Below the pieces are notes generated by a model, which did no database searches, was not told where the DNA came from, and worked only from the letters and a program-made list of their open reading frames with translations. From Nocardia terpenica (GTDB lineage: Bacteria; Actinomycetota; Actinomycetes; Mycobacteriales; Mycobacteriaceae): a stretch of DNA of 64,000 bases. Shown here in pieces: positions 8,503-16,693 of this stretch. Every line of letters starts with the position of its first letter. The stretch's first letter is position 1. The stretch lies in NCBI RefSeq assembly GCF_013186535.1, contig NZ_JABMCZ010000002.1, positions 310,001-374,000 on the forward strand. The letters are read 5' to 3'. Made by a program: the position numbers and the translations under genes.

Positions 8503-8720
8503 ACTTCTGTTCCCGGCGTGACTTCTGTTCCCGGCGTGACTTCTGTTCCCGGCGTGACTTCTGTTCCCGGCGTGACTTCTGTTCCCGGCGTGCTTTTGGC
8601 CGGGAACCACCGCAAGATCCCGGCCAAAAGCACGCCGGGATCAAGAGAAGAGAGGCCGGGATCAAGAGAAGGGAGGCCGGGATCAGGAGAGGAAAGGCCG
8701 GGATCAAGAGAGGGAAGGCC
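8503..8720. repeat. Composite hairpin-core repeat locus 1 (two arrays around an inverted core pair)
   Basis: Five perfect 18-bp units (ACTTCTG plus TTCCCGGCGTG) run 8503-8592. They merge into a core at 8583-8605 (minus orientation). An exactly complementary core follows at 8618-8640 (plus orientation), 12 bases away, so the two can form one long hairpin. Four 21-bp units (GGGATCA, a purine-rich spacer, GGCC) follow at 8637-8720. Both arrays extend from the GCACGCCGGGA side of their core. Core: arms TCCCGGC and GCCGGGA around loop CAAAAGCAC. Confidence 0.9.
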
Positions 8721-8752
8721 GGGGTAGAGAGGTAAGGCTTGCCGGAGAAGCC

Positions 8753-8764
8753 GGTATCGATACC
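8753..8764. promoter_or_regulatory. Perfect palindrome, candidate operator
   Basis: GGTATCGATACC is a perfect 12-bp palindrome between the SARP and sensor kinase genes, about 235 bases before the preferred kinase start. It may be a regulator-binding site; no partner is identified. Confidence 0.35.
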
Positions 8765-8999
8765 ATTCGGGATTATTCGCCGAAGAACCGTTTTCCGACG
8801 CGGAACATACCGGGCGACAACGCTTTTAGTGTGTCATACCATAGTGGAGCAGGTCGGAATCGCAGGGTAGGATTCGATCAAGCTCCTCGCTGAGCCCGGA
8901 CGGAACGGGGTGCCTCACGGTCTCGTGCCGGAGGTGGCCGGGCGGAGGCCGGGGAGCAGGGAAGTAAGCACGTTCCCGGACGAAGTGGGGGGAGCCACG

Positions 9000-10094
9000 G
9001 TGGACTGCATCGATACGTCCGACGTTTCAACGGGATTCGCGGATCTGTTCGCCTCCCGAATTCCCGGAATCATCGCGCAATACCGCACCCGCCTGGACGA
9101 GATCTCCAGCCCGCTCGCGTCCAACGCGGCGGCGTGGGAGCAGTGCGAACTGCAGGCCCAGCGCATCCTGGACGACTGCACCCGCACCCTGCTGATCGGC
9201 AGCACCACCGTCACCCACATCACCGACGTCTTCGACCTGGGCAGCGAGCGGGTCCGCCAGGGCGCCCACCTCACCCACTCGGTCCGCGCGGGCACCATCC
9301 TGGCCGACCTCGCGATCGACGCCCTCGCCGACTGCGCGGCACGGACCGGCGCGCCGCAGTGCGCCCTGATCGCCGCCGTGCGGGCGCTGCAGCAGGGCAT
9401 CGGGCTGCGGCTGGAGTCCGGCTCCATCGGCTACGACGCCTTTCTGCTGCAACGGGTCCGGGAGATCAACGAGCAGGGCTATCGCCGCCTGGCGCGGGAG
9501 ATCCACGACCACATCGGCAACTCGGTCAGCCTGGCGCTGCGCCAGATCGAGCTCTACGAACTGGAACTCGAGCGCTCCGGCGGCGAGGAGGTCTCCCGGC
9601 ACATGCGGCTGGCCAAGGAGGCCGTGCTGGAGACCATCGCCCGCAGCCGCGAGCTGGTCTCCGAGCTGCGCCGCCCCACCGTCTCCGGTTCGCTGGAGAC
9701 CGCGCTGCGCGGCTTCGCCGCCTCGCTCGGCCCGTCCGGCGCCCCCATCCAGGTGTGGGTGCGCGGGGACGACGAATGGATTCCCGGCGCGATCGCCGAG
9801 GAATTGTTCATCATGGTCCGCGAATGCCTGCGCAATTCCTATACGCACGCCGGGGCGGCGCACGTCGTCGTCCACATCGATATCGCGCCGCACGAGGTGC
9901 AGGCCGAAATCATCGATAACGGCAAGGGTTTCGACGTCGACGGCGTCCGGTCCACCGCGCACGGCAACGGCCTGCTCATCCTGCAGGAACGCACCGACCT
10001 GGTCGGCGGCACCGTGAACATCGAGTCCACCGCGGGCCGCGGCACCCGCGTCACCATCTGGATCCCCATCCGTCAGGAGCGCCCGATCGCATGA
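9000..10094 (+). CDS. NarL-type sensor histidine kinase (HisKA_3 + HATPase)
   Basis: 364 residues from GTG 9000, which follows a GGGGGGAG site; an in-frame ATG at 8910 would add 30 residues but lacks a better site. The phospho-acceptor region reads LAREIHDHIGNSVSLALRQI (the REIHDHIGN histidine), followed by a HATPase_c domain with ECLRNSYTHAG (N box), DNGKGFD (G1) and HGNGLLILQERTDLVGG (G2). No membrane segment or PAS domain is obvious, so it probably senses a cytoplasmic signal through its helical N-terminal 160 residues. Its stop overlaps the response regulator start by ATGA. Confidence 0.92.
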   Translation: MDCIDTSDVSTGFADLFASRIPGIIAQYRTRLDEISSPLASNAAAWEQCELQAQRILDDCTRTLLIGSTTVTHITDVFDLGSERVRQGAHLTHSVRAGTILADLAIDALADCAARTGAPQCALIAAVRALQQGIGLRLESGSIGYDAFLLQRVREINEQGYRRLAREIHDHIGNSVSLALRQIELYELELERSGGEEVSRHMRLAKEAVLETIARSRELVSELRRPTVSGSLETALRGFAASLGPSGAPIQVWVRGDDEWIPGAIAEELFIMVRECLRNSYTHAGAAHVVVHIDIAPHEVQAEIIDNGKGFDVDGVRSTAHGNGLLILQERTDLVGGTVNIESTAGRGTRVTIWIPIRQERPIA

Positions 10095-10774
10095 GCGACA
10101 ATATGATTCGCATCCTTGTCGCGGACGATCACACGCTGCTGCGGGACGCGCTGTGCGATCTGCTGCGGTCCGAACCCGATTTCGAGATCGTGGCGCAGGC
10201 GGGCACCGGCACCGCCACCGTGCAGCTGGCCGCCGAGCACCGCCCCGACGTGCTGCTGCTGGATATCGAGATGCCGGAAAGCAATCCGCCGGAGACGGTG
10301 CGCCGCCTGCTGACCAACCAGCCCACGCTGCGGATCATCGTGCTGAGCATGCACGACGAACAGCAGCTGGTGCATCAGCTGCTGTCGCTGGGGGTGCGCG
10401 GCTACCTGAACAAGGGCACCGAGCGGCAGACGCTGGTGTCGGCCATCCGGCAGTCGGTCGTGGAGGGCCCGCGCACGGTGACGCTGTCGGTGTCGCCGGA
10501 CAGCCTGCGCGCCCGCGCCGAGGAGCCGGACGACCCGGGCACGCTGTCGATGCGCGAACGGGAGGTGCTGGCGCTGGTCGCCGAGGCGCTCAGCAATCGT
10601 CAGATCGCGGGGCGGCTGGGCATTACCGAGGGCACGGTGAAACGCCACCTGCGCAATATCTTCACGAAACTGGATGCCGTCTCCCGCATCGACGCCGTCA
10701 ATCGCGCGATGGAGCGCTCGCTCATCGGGGGACCGCGGGCCGGATCAGTCCAGGGCGCCCGGGTCTGGCGGTAG
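10091..10774 (+). CDS. NarL/LuxR-family response regulator
   Basis: 227 residues. The receiver domain has the acidic pair ADDH near residue 12 and the phospho-acceptor Asp58 in LLLDIEMPE; the switch Ser is in VLSMHD and the lysine in LNKGT. The LuxR helix-turn-helix is LSMREREVLALVAEALSNRQ and GRLGITEGTVKRHLRNIF. It is translationally coupled to the kinase. The last 30 bases overlap the 3' end of the convergent SDR gene, so the C-terminal GPRAGSVQGARVWR tail may be a read-through extension. Confidence 0.93.
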   Translation: MSDNMIRILVADDHTLLRDALCDLLRSEPDFEIVAQAGTGTATVQLAAEHRPDVLLLDIEMPESNPPETVRRLLTNQPTLRIIVLSMHDEQQLVHQLLSLGVRGYLNKGTERQTLVSAIRQSVVEGPRTVTLSVSPDSLRARAEEPDDPGTLSMREREVLALVAEALSNRQIAGRLGITEGTVKRHLRNIFTKLDAVSRIDAVNRAMERSLIGGPRAGSVQGARVWR

Positions 10775-11509
10775 GTCGTCCTCGGCCGGGCCGCAGTGGC
10801 TGGTCTCGATCAACCGGCCGGTGATGTTCTCGATCGTGTCCGACACCAGGAATTCCGCCATCGAGACCGTTTCGCTCTCGGCATCGACGCAGCATTCCGG
10901 CCGGGGCGCGCCCGCCGGGGCATCGAGCAGTTTCGGGCAGTCGGTCTCCGCGACAACGGTGTTCACCAGCACGCCCCGCGGGGCGAGTTCGCGCGACAGC
11001 ATCCGGGTGATGGCGTGCAGGCACTCCCGGACCATCAGGTCCACCGCGCGCCTGCGACCGTTCGACACGCTCGTCTCCGTCATGTTCACGATCCGTCCGG
11101 AACCGGAGTCCGTGAGGTACCGCTCGGCCGCCCGGCTGATCAACAGCGGCGCGCGCAGCCGGGTGAGAATCACCGACTCCCAATCGGTTTCGCCGCCGCG
11201 CGGCTGCGGCGGCCCGCCGTCGGGTCGGCCCGGATACGGCGCGCCCACGACCACCGCAGGCGGCCCGAGCGCGTCCACGACGCGCAGCACGGTCGCCTCG
11301 GCCTCGTGCAGAAACCGCAGATCGGCGCCGAAGGCCAGCAGTCCGGCGCGGCGGTCGGCGATCCCGTCGAAGGTCGCGTCGCACCACGATTCCCGCAGAT
11401 CGACCGCGGCGATCGCGAATCCCCGCGCCGCCAGTTTCCGCGCGACCGCCGCTCCGATGCCGCCACCGGCTCCGGTAACGATGGCCACGCGGTGTTGGCC
11501 ACGAATCAT
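10745..11509 (-). CDS. SDR-fold protein lacking the usual catalytic Tyr/Lys
   Basis: 254 residues. The N-terminal nucleotide motif is intact (VTGAGGGIGAAVARKL) and RELAPRGVLVNTV matches the SDR core, but the NNAG segment is replaced by VVGAPYPGR and the YxxxK region reads RRRAVDLMVRECLHAITRML, with neither Tyr nor Lys in place. It may bind NAD(P) without classical reductase chemistry. A perfect inverted repeat lies 35 bases upstream of its start (11544-11559). It converges on the response regulator with a 30-base overlap. Confidence 0.8.
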   Translation of the reverse strand: MIRGQHRVAIVTGAGGGIGAAVARKLAARGFAIAAVDLRESWCDATFDGIADRRAGLLAFGADLRFLHEAEATVLRVVDALGPPAVVVGAPYPGRPDGGPPQPRGGETDWESVILTRLRAPLLISRAAERYLTDSGSGRIVNMTETSVSNGRRRAVDLMVRECLHAITRMLSRELAPRGVLVNTVVAETDCPKLLDAPAGAPRPECCVDAESETVSMAEFLVSDTIENITGRLIETSHCGPAEDDLPPDPGALD

Positions 11510-11543
11510 CGCTGACTCCCTTCGCCACTAGCTGAATGCCGAA

Positions 11544-11559
11544 TAGTGTGCTCACACTA
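11544..11559. promoter_or_regulatory. Perfect inverted repeat upstream of the SDR-like gene
   Basis: TAGTGTG and CACACTA are perfect 7-bp arms with a 2-base spacer, placed where a repressor would cover the promoter of the minus-strand SDR-like gene (start 11509). Further CACTA repeats lie beside it. The size and AT/GT content fit a TetR-like operator; the regulator is unknown. Confidence 0.5.
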
Positions 11560-11663
11560 GGTGATCGGCCGAGGCGCCCGCCCGGATTCCGCTGGCGCAG
11601 CCACCCGAATACTCCTTAAGTAGTACGACCGGGGTATACGCGTATTTCTTTCCATACATCGAA

Positions 11664-12665
11664 ATGCCCTTTCGAACCCCCCGACTGCCGCATATGATGA
11701 ATATCCGGCAGCTTCTCACCGCCATAACGTTATGCGACATGCAGATGGGTATTGCACCGACTCGAGTCACTCCCGAAAGAACGTCGATCACCACAATTCT
11801 GAGCCTTCCGATCGATTTTCTGCGGGAATCACGACTCTCGGTTCAGGTTATTTTTCTGATTCGTTTCTGCACCGCGGCGGCGCTGGGCGCGTCGGTGCTC
11901 GACGCCCGTCTGCTGGCCGCCGGGGTGGCCTGGTTGCTGGCCACCGTCGCGGCCTATGTGTTCAACGGCGTCATGGATGTGGCCGAGGATCGGGCCAACG
12001 GTTCCACCCGGCCGATCAGCCGCGGCGCGCTGCCGGTTCCGGTGGCCGCGGCCGGGGTGCTGGTGGCGGCGGCGCTGGCGCTGGCCATCGCCGCGATCGT
12101 CGATCCCACCGGATTGCTGCCGCTGCTGCTGATGGCCCATTTGGCTTGCGGCTACGCCTATTCCGGCCCGCCGTTCTACGGCAAGCAGCGGGGCAGCACG
12201 GCCGCACTGCTGGTGCTGGGCATGGGCGCGCTGACCTATGCGGCCGGATGGCGGCTGGGCGGGCCCGGCGGCGGGCTGTCGGTTCTGGTGCTCGGCGCCG
12301 CCATGTCGCTGTGGATGGCCGGGGTCGGCGCGCTGGCCAAGGATCTTCCCGATGCGGAGGGCGACGCGGTCGGCGGTCGCCGCACCCCCGTGATCGTCTG
12401 GGGCGCCACCCGGGTCCGCCTCATGGTCGCCGTCAACGCGCTGCTCATCGGCGCCGGATACCTCACCGCCGCACTGACTTTCGCCCCGATGCTGGTGCCG
12501 TCGGCGGTCATCCTGCTCATCGGCGGCGCGGTCGTGGGCATCCTGGCCGCGACCAGTCGCCGGGCCACCACCCGCTCCGGCCTGCGCCAGCCCTACCGCG
12601 CCTTCATGGTCACCCAGTACGCGGTGCACATCGTGGTCCTGGGCGCCCTGCTGATCGGGCTGTGA
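11664..12665 (+). CDS. UbiA-family prenyltransferase (integral membrane)
   Basis: Up to 333 residues with about eight membrane segments. The first Asp-rich motif reads NGVMDVAEDRANGSTRPISRG and the second KDLPDAEGDAVGGRRTP, the two metal/diphosphate sites of UbiA enzymes that attach isoprenoid chains to an acceptor. Codon use becomes typical only around residue 50, and no clear ribosome site precedes ATG 11664, so the start could be one of the later ATGs (11694, 11739 or 11745). It may build a prenylated intermediate of the island's product. Confidence 0.85.
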   Translation: MPFRTPRLPHMMNIRQLLTAITLCDMQMGIAPTRVTPERTSITTILSLPIDFLRESRLSVQVIFLIRFCTAAALGASVLDARLLAAGVAWLLATVAAYVFNGVMDVAEDRANGSTRPISRGALPVPVAAAGVLVAAALALAIAAIVDPTGLLPLLLMAHLACGYAYSGPPFYGKQRGSTAALLVLGMGALTYAAGWRLGGPGGGLSVLVLGAAMSLWMAGVGALAKDLPDAEGDAVGGRRTPVIVWGATRVRLMVAVNALLIGAGYLTAALTFAPMLVPSAVILLIGGAVVGILAATSRRATTRSGLRQPYRAFMVTQYAVHIVVLGALLIGL

Positions 12666-12676
12666 TGCCGCGCGAA

Positions 12677-13693
12677 CTACTGGGAGCTGGCGGGCGAATC
12701 GTCGCGGGTGCGGCGATCGAGCAAGTGGGCCAGGCGGTTCCAGTCGTGGGAGCGTCGACGGGCGAGTTCGGCGATACCCGGGGCGCAGTGGCTCGGGAGG
12801 GTGTCGATGACCGATTCCCAGTCGACGTCGTCACCGAACGGGGCCTCCAGCCAGCGCAACACCTTCCGGCCGGTCTCGCTGAAGCGCAGGGAGGGGTCCT
12901 TGCGCAGTTGGTGCAGCAGCTGTTCGGGTTCGCCCCGGCAGGCCGGGAGCATCGCCACCACATTCCGGGCGGGCTCCGGCGGTGCGGGCTCGGCGGCCCG
13001 GCCGCGTGCGGTCACCGGATCCTCCCCCGCCCGCAGGCGTTTTCGAACATCCTTCGCGGTGGTGACCGAGATGCCCGCCGCCAGCGCCACCGTGCGCGCC
13101 GACGCGCCCGGATCGGCCTCGAACAGCTCGGCGGCGCGGCGACGCCCCTCGGGGCCGATCGACCGGTGCAGCACGCCATTGCTGGCGATCCGCCCCGCCG
13201 ACTGTGGAGATTCCACATCCGACCGGCGACGAATCGCGGACACGGTCTTGGGCGACAGCCCCGCCACCCCGGCAATCGCCCGATCCGACCACTCCGGATA
13301 CTCGACCAGAATGCGCAGCGCCGCCGCCTTCCGCTCGGCCAGCGACAACGGCAGGCCATGCATGGTATTCAGCCGCACTCCCAACACGAACGCCTCGGCG
13401 GCCGTCCCCTCGAAGAACACCACCCCGATCGTCTCGTCCCCCCGCACCTCGGCCGCCCGCAACCGATGCACCCCATCGATCACCTGCATGGACTCCCGAT
13501 GCACCACGATCGGCGGCAACGCCGCCTCCGCCTCGGCCAACAGCCGCACATGCGCCGCCTTCGCCCCACCCATCCGCGCGGGCGCCTCGGCCAGCGACAG
13601 GTCGGCGATCGGCACGTCGACGATGGTCACCGGCTCACGCATCGCACCCGCGGCGGCGCGCACCAGCCCCCCGGGGCTGTACAGACGAATCAT
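12677..13693 (-). CDS. StrR/NovG-like ParB-domain transcriptional activator
   Basis: About 338 residues from ATG 13693, which follows GGGGGAGAG; an upstream in-frame start exists at 13780 but has no better site. The ParB/Srx-like domain shows VPIADLSLAEAPARMGG, LPPIVVHRESMQVIDGVHRLRAAE and then a helix-turn-helix, WSDRAIAGVAGLSPKTVSAIRRR. A second HTH-like stretch is SARTVALAAGISVTTAKDVRKRL. This arrangement matches pathway-specific activators of aminoglycoside and glycopeptide clusters (StrR, NovG family) rather than plasmid ParB, since no parA partner is present. It converges on the UbiA gene. Confidence 0.85.
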   Translation of the reverse strand: MIRLYSPGGLVRAAAGAMREPVTIVDVPIADLSLAEAPARMGGAKAAHVRLLAEAEAALPPIVVHRESMQVIDGVHRLRAAEVRGDETIGVVFFEGTAAEAFVLGVRLNTMHGLPLSLAERKAAALRILVEYPEWSDRAIAGVAGLSPKTVSAIRRRSDVESPQSAGRIASNGVLHRSIGPEGRRRAAELFEADPGASARTVALAAGISVTTAKDVRKRLRAGEDPVTARGRAAEPAPPEPARNVVAMLPACRGEPEQLLHQLRKDPSLRFSETGRKVLRWLEAPFGDDVDWESVIDTLPSHCAPGIAELARRRSHDWNRLAHLLDRRTRDDSPASSQ

Positions 13694-14058
13694 GCTCTCC
13701 CCCATGCGTGGAAAGGTCGCGGGTTCACCGTGTGGACGACCGGTCGTTCTCACTGCACTAGCGATAATTATTTTCAGCATTGATGCCGAAACTATACCGG
13801 TCGGAATTCAAATTGTGTTGGAAATCACAGACAATGCTCGGCGTTGCGCGGCCGGAAGCGCAGGTCATCGCGGGTGCGCGTCCGCTGGTAGGTCGGGTAG
13901 GCATACGTCCGCCCCGGCGATGCGCCGGTGACCGCGTGTCGCGGAGTAACAGTTGTGTCGGCGGCCGAACAATCTTGCCAGTTCAAGTGTAATTAGACCG
14001 GAATATCCATTAAGTCCGATTAGACGGCAATTCGAATCCTTCGCCGGATGGCCAGCTT
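13694..14058. other. Intergenic region, nothing recognised
   Basis: 365 bases upstream of the StrR-like gene and beyond the stop of the cysteine synthase-like gene. It is distinctly AT-richer than its surroundings, as expected for a promoter of the regulator, but no operator, RNA or gene could be supported. Confidence 0.4.
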
Positions 14059-15171
14059 TCAGCTGTGCTGCGGAAGGGTCCAGATGCCCGTGTCGGCGTG
14101 GTAGCGGAGTAGGGCCGTGGGGTGGGACAGGTCCCAGCCTCGGGAGGCTACCCAGGTGTCGTTGTAGAAGGTGTCGGCGTAGGGGGTGCCCGAATCGGCT
14201 TGCAGGGCAATGACGGTGCCGGATTCGCCGTGTTCGCGCATGCGGGCCACCAGCTGGAGGGCGCCGAAAAGGGTTGCGCCGGAGGAGGGTCCGGCCAGCC
14301 AGCCGGTGATGTCGTGGAGGTGGCGCATGGCGGCGACGGTGGTGGCGTCCAGGACCGGGATGACGAGGTCGACCACGTCGGGGTCGAAGGGGGGTTCGAC
14401 GCGGGGGCGGCCGATTCCGTCGATGCGCGAGGGCATTCCGGTGGCGTAGTCGGGGGTGTCGGTGGCCCAGCCCGCGAAGTAGGCCGAGTGTTCCGGGTCG
14501 ACCACGGCCAAGCGGGTGTCGGTGTGGTGGGCGCGCAGGTGGCGGCCGATCGATCGGGACGTCGCCCCGGTGCCGACTCCGGCCACGATCCAGGTGGGGA
14601 CGGGCCGGTCGATCTGTTCGCACTGCCGCAGAATCTCTGCGGCCAGGTCGGATTCGCCCTCGCGGTCCACCGCCCCGGCCAGGGTGTGCAGGTGGTCGAG
14701 GTGGTAGCCGCCGGATTCGCGGGCCAGCCGGGCCGCGTGCTCGTATACCGCCAGCGGCGGGTCCACCCGGTGGCACCGACCGCCCTGTTCCTCGATCCGC
14801 GCCGCCTTGGCCGCCGCGGTCCGCTCCGGAATCACCGCCGTATACGGCAATCCCAGCATGGTGGCGAAATATGCCTCGGCCACAGCGAGATTCCCGCTCG
14901 TGGCCTCGAACAGCGGTGTGCCCTCGTCGATCCGCCCGCGCTCGAGCGCGTCGACGAGCAGGCTGCGGGCGAAGCGGTGCTTCAGGCTCCCGGTCGGATG
15001 CACCGACTCGTCCTTGACGAACAACTCGACCGACGAGTCGCCCGGCAGCGGAAACCGCCGCAGCGGCGTCGCCGCCTCTTCCGCGCGGGTCCCGCGCAGC
15101 AGCGACACCGCCGACCGCGCCCATCGCCCCGGGACCGCTCCCACACCGAACTCCCTTGCCACCCGGCCCAT
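14059..15171 (-). CDS. PLP-dependent cysteine synthase/cysteine desulfhydrase-like enzyme
   Basis: 370 residues of fold-type II PLP enzymes. The PLP lysine is in KDESVHPTGSLKHRFA; the substrate Asn loop is EATSGNLAVAEA and the phosphate loop is VAGVGTGATSRSIG. Near the end lies LAGPSSGATLFGAL and a serine-type pyridine contact ALQADSG. Mycobacterial Cds1, a cysteine desulfhydrase that makes hydrogen sulfide, has a similar layout and length, so that is a plausible activity; O-acetylserine or serine-type substrates are equally possible. No sulfur-assimilation partner is adjacent. Confidence 0.82.
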   Translation of the reverse strand: MGRVAREFGVGAVPGRWARSAVSLLRGTRAEEAATPLRRFPLPGDSSVELFVKDESVHPTGSLKHRFARSLLVDALERGRIDEGTPLFEATSGNLAVAEAYFATMLGLPYTAVIPERTAAAKAARIEEQGGRCHRVDPPLAVYEHAARLARESGGYHLDHLHTLAGAVDREGESDLAAEILRQCEQIDRPVPTWIVAGVGTGATSRSIGRHLRAHHTDTRLAVVDPEHSAYFAGWATDTPDYATGMPSRIDGIGRPRVEPPFDPDVVDLVIPVLDATTVAAMRHLHDITGWLAGPSSGATLFGALQLVARMREHGESGTVIALQADSGTPYADTFYNDTWVASRGWDLSHPTALLRYHADTGIWTLPQHS

Positions 15172-15246
15172 TCCGCCGTGTAAAGCAGCCTACCCGCGCA
15201 CCACCCACCCGCGATCCCACTTTCCCGATCACCGGCGCTACCGGCG

Positions 15247-15393
15247 CTACCGCCGCACAGCGACATGCAGCAGTAGCACGGCTGCGGCCGCTGAGATGCC
15301 CAGTGCGATGCCGGAATGTCCGGTGCTGCGGCCGTATTCGATCACCGTCGCGACCACCAGGGTCAGGCTGCCGATGGTGATCGCTCGTTTCAT
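15247..15393 (-). CDS. Small two-segment membrane protein, hypothetical
   Basis: 48 residues. It starts MKRAITIGSLTLVVATVIEY, a membrane segment, then a short RSTGHSG loop and a second segment GIALGISAAAAVLLLHVAV ending RR. No family is recognised. Upstream of the ATG there is no strong ribosome site. The hydrophobic pattern and clean reading frame support it as a small membrane protein, but it could be chance. Confidence 0.4.
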   Translation of the reverse strand: MKRAITIGSLTLVVATVIEYGRSTGHSGIALGISAAAAVLLLHVAVRR

Positions 15394-15899
15394 GGATTCG
15401 GAGCCTAGTGGGCTGTCTGGGCGATCGACCGGATTTTCGGTTTCGCCCGGACCGGGTGGTGGTTGGGTTATCGGCGACCGGGCATTCTCTTTTCAGAATC
15501 GCCCGGCGACTTTTTGTTTCGTAGGTCAACTATCGAAAAAGTGAATCGGACAAGAACCGCTCCGGCGGGGGTGTTTTCACACCCGCGACACACGGGAAGT
15601 AGGCTGCATCCGAAGCACCCGCATCGACCGAAATCTCTCGACCGAAAGAGCCTGGTGCCGTGACACTTTCGCCCGTTTTCGCACGTCTGCACGCACAAAC
15701 GTGCCGTGCATCCGGCCGTGCATCCACCATTCCGCGACACGACCGGGATCGTCTCGAATCCGGTTGGTGCCCTGAAATGTTCACGCCGACCGTGCGGGGC
15801 GACTACGATCCGATACATCATGATTGCTTCGCGGTCGTGATGGCACGTGCGGGTTTTTACGAATCGACAGAGAACAGGTTCTGCGAGTACGGGCTGCAC
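15394..15899. other. Intergenic region with little recognisable content
   Basis: About 500 bases between the small membrane ORF and the hypothetical gene at 15900. An open frame from GTG 15660 runs into that gene, but its third-codon positions are far less GC-rich than in real genes here, so it is probably non-coding. A short direct repeat TCGACCGAAA occurs near 15630 and 15645. Confidence 0.4.
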
Positions 15900-16427
15900 A
15901 TGGCAATGGACCGAAGAACAACCGCTGCTGTCCAGGCCACGGCTGCACAGCAGCCCGAGGTCCCCTTTGCGTACTGCCGCATCGATCCCGGCCCGGTGCG
16001 AGAGCAGTTCGGCCGCATGCTACTTCGCATTCACGACGGATGCGACGAACGGAACTGCAGGCCCAAACTACGCGGCATGCAGGCGGTCGACCCCGACTTC
16101 CCGCCCGCCCCGCAACCGGAGTGCCGCGTGCCCGACGACCGGATCGCCGCCGCCGTGGCCCGGCTGACCGGGGCCAATGCCGCGTTGCTGACGGCCCGCG
16201 CCGCCCTGCGCGACCGGCATCCCGATGCCGCGCGCGCGATGATCACCGCCACGGCCGACTTCGCCGCGGCGCGCCGACACCGCGACGCGCTGTTCCTGCG
16301 CGCGCTACCGGGCGACGGCACCGTCCCGGCCGCGGTGATCGGTAAGTTCGGCATCTCCTACCGAGAAGTCCGCAGGTTGGTACCCAGTCTCGGACCCGTC
16401 ATGGCACAGGATGGCAGCGATCGGTGA
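15900..16427 (+). CDS. Conserved hypothetical protein with Cys-containing centre
   Basis: 175 residues from ATG 15900, chosen because codon bias becomes normal there; an open frame extends back to 15660. Visible features are RIHDGCDERNCRPKLRGMQ, which may bind metal, an Ala-rich helical stretch (residues about 85-140) and a C-terminal HTH-like GKFGISYREVRRLV. I do not recognise a family. It is coupled by a GTGA overlap to the next small gene, so the two probably work together. Confidence 0.55.
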   Translation: MAMDRRTTAAVQATAAQQPEVPFAYCRIDPGPVREQFGRMLLRIHDGCDERNCRPKLRGMQAVDPDFPPAPQPECRVPDDRIAAAVARLTGANAALLTARAALRDRHPDAARAMITATADFAAARRHRDALFLRALPGDGTVPAAVIGKFGISYREVRRLVPSLGPVMAQDGSDR

Positions 16428-16693
16428 ACGGTAACGGTGAATCCGGCGACACGTGGGGCCCGATCCGGCCGGGGCACGCGGTCGATGGTTGGCGGCTGAT
16501 GGACGCCCCCGGCGAATTCTGGCTGGAGAAGACCGTCGGCACGGCCCGCGCCGTCGTCCGCGCCGACACCGTGACCACCTGCTTCTGGTGCGCCAGAACC
16601 GATTCCACGGTCGGCCCGCGCTCCGGCCACCTCACGGTCGACGAGGCCATGGCCGCCGCCGAGAAGTGGCTGCAGGCCCACACCGACTCCTAG
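16424..16693 (+). CDS. Small hypothetical protein
   Basis: 89 residues, starting GTG 16424 overlapping the upstream stop by 4 bases. It has a WGPIRPGHAVDGWRLMDAPG start, a CFWCARTDSTVG Cys-x-x-Cys pair and a helical VDEAMAAAEKWLQAH end. No family is recognised. Its 3' end overlaps the stop of the convergent FadD gene by 4 bases. Confidence 0.6.
   Translation: MNGNGESGDTWGPIRPGHAVDGWRLMDAPGEFWLEKTVGTARAVVRADTVTTCFWCARTDSTVGPRSGHLTVDEAMAAAEKWLQAHTDS

Larger units (their letters stand above)
8337..8999. other. Long divergent intergenic region with tandem repeats and a palindrome
   Basis: The region between the SARP and sensor kinase starts holds the hairpin/minisatellite locus at 8503-8720 and a 12-bp palindrome at 8753-8764. 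The remaining 8337-8502 and 8765-8989 hold nothing else I can support apart from likely promoters for the two divergent regulators. Confidence 0.5.

Noticed and set aside
8503..8592. Possible CRISPR array from regular short repeats
   Set aside because: The units are directly adjacent without variable spacers and no cas genes are near; the same holds for the arrays at 24.3, 42.1 and 49.9 kb.
8362..8727. Open frames through locus 1 reading PGVTSVPGVTS on one strand and PGTEVTPGTEV on the other
   Set aside because: The reading comes from 18-bp tandem units; it has no family match and is in a divergent promoter region.
12677..13693. Chromosome or plasmid partition ParB
   Set aside because: The ParB-like domain is present but no parA, parS cluster or replication gene is near; the sequence pattern fits StrR/NovG activators in a metabolite region.
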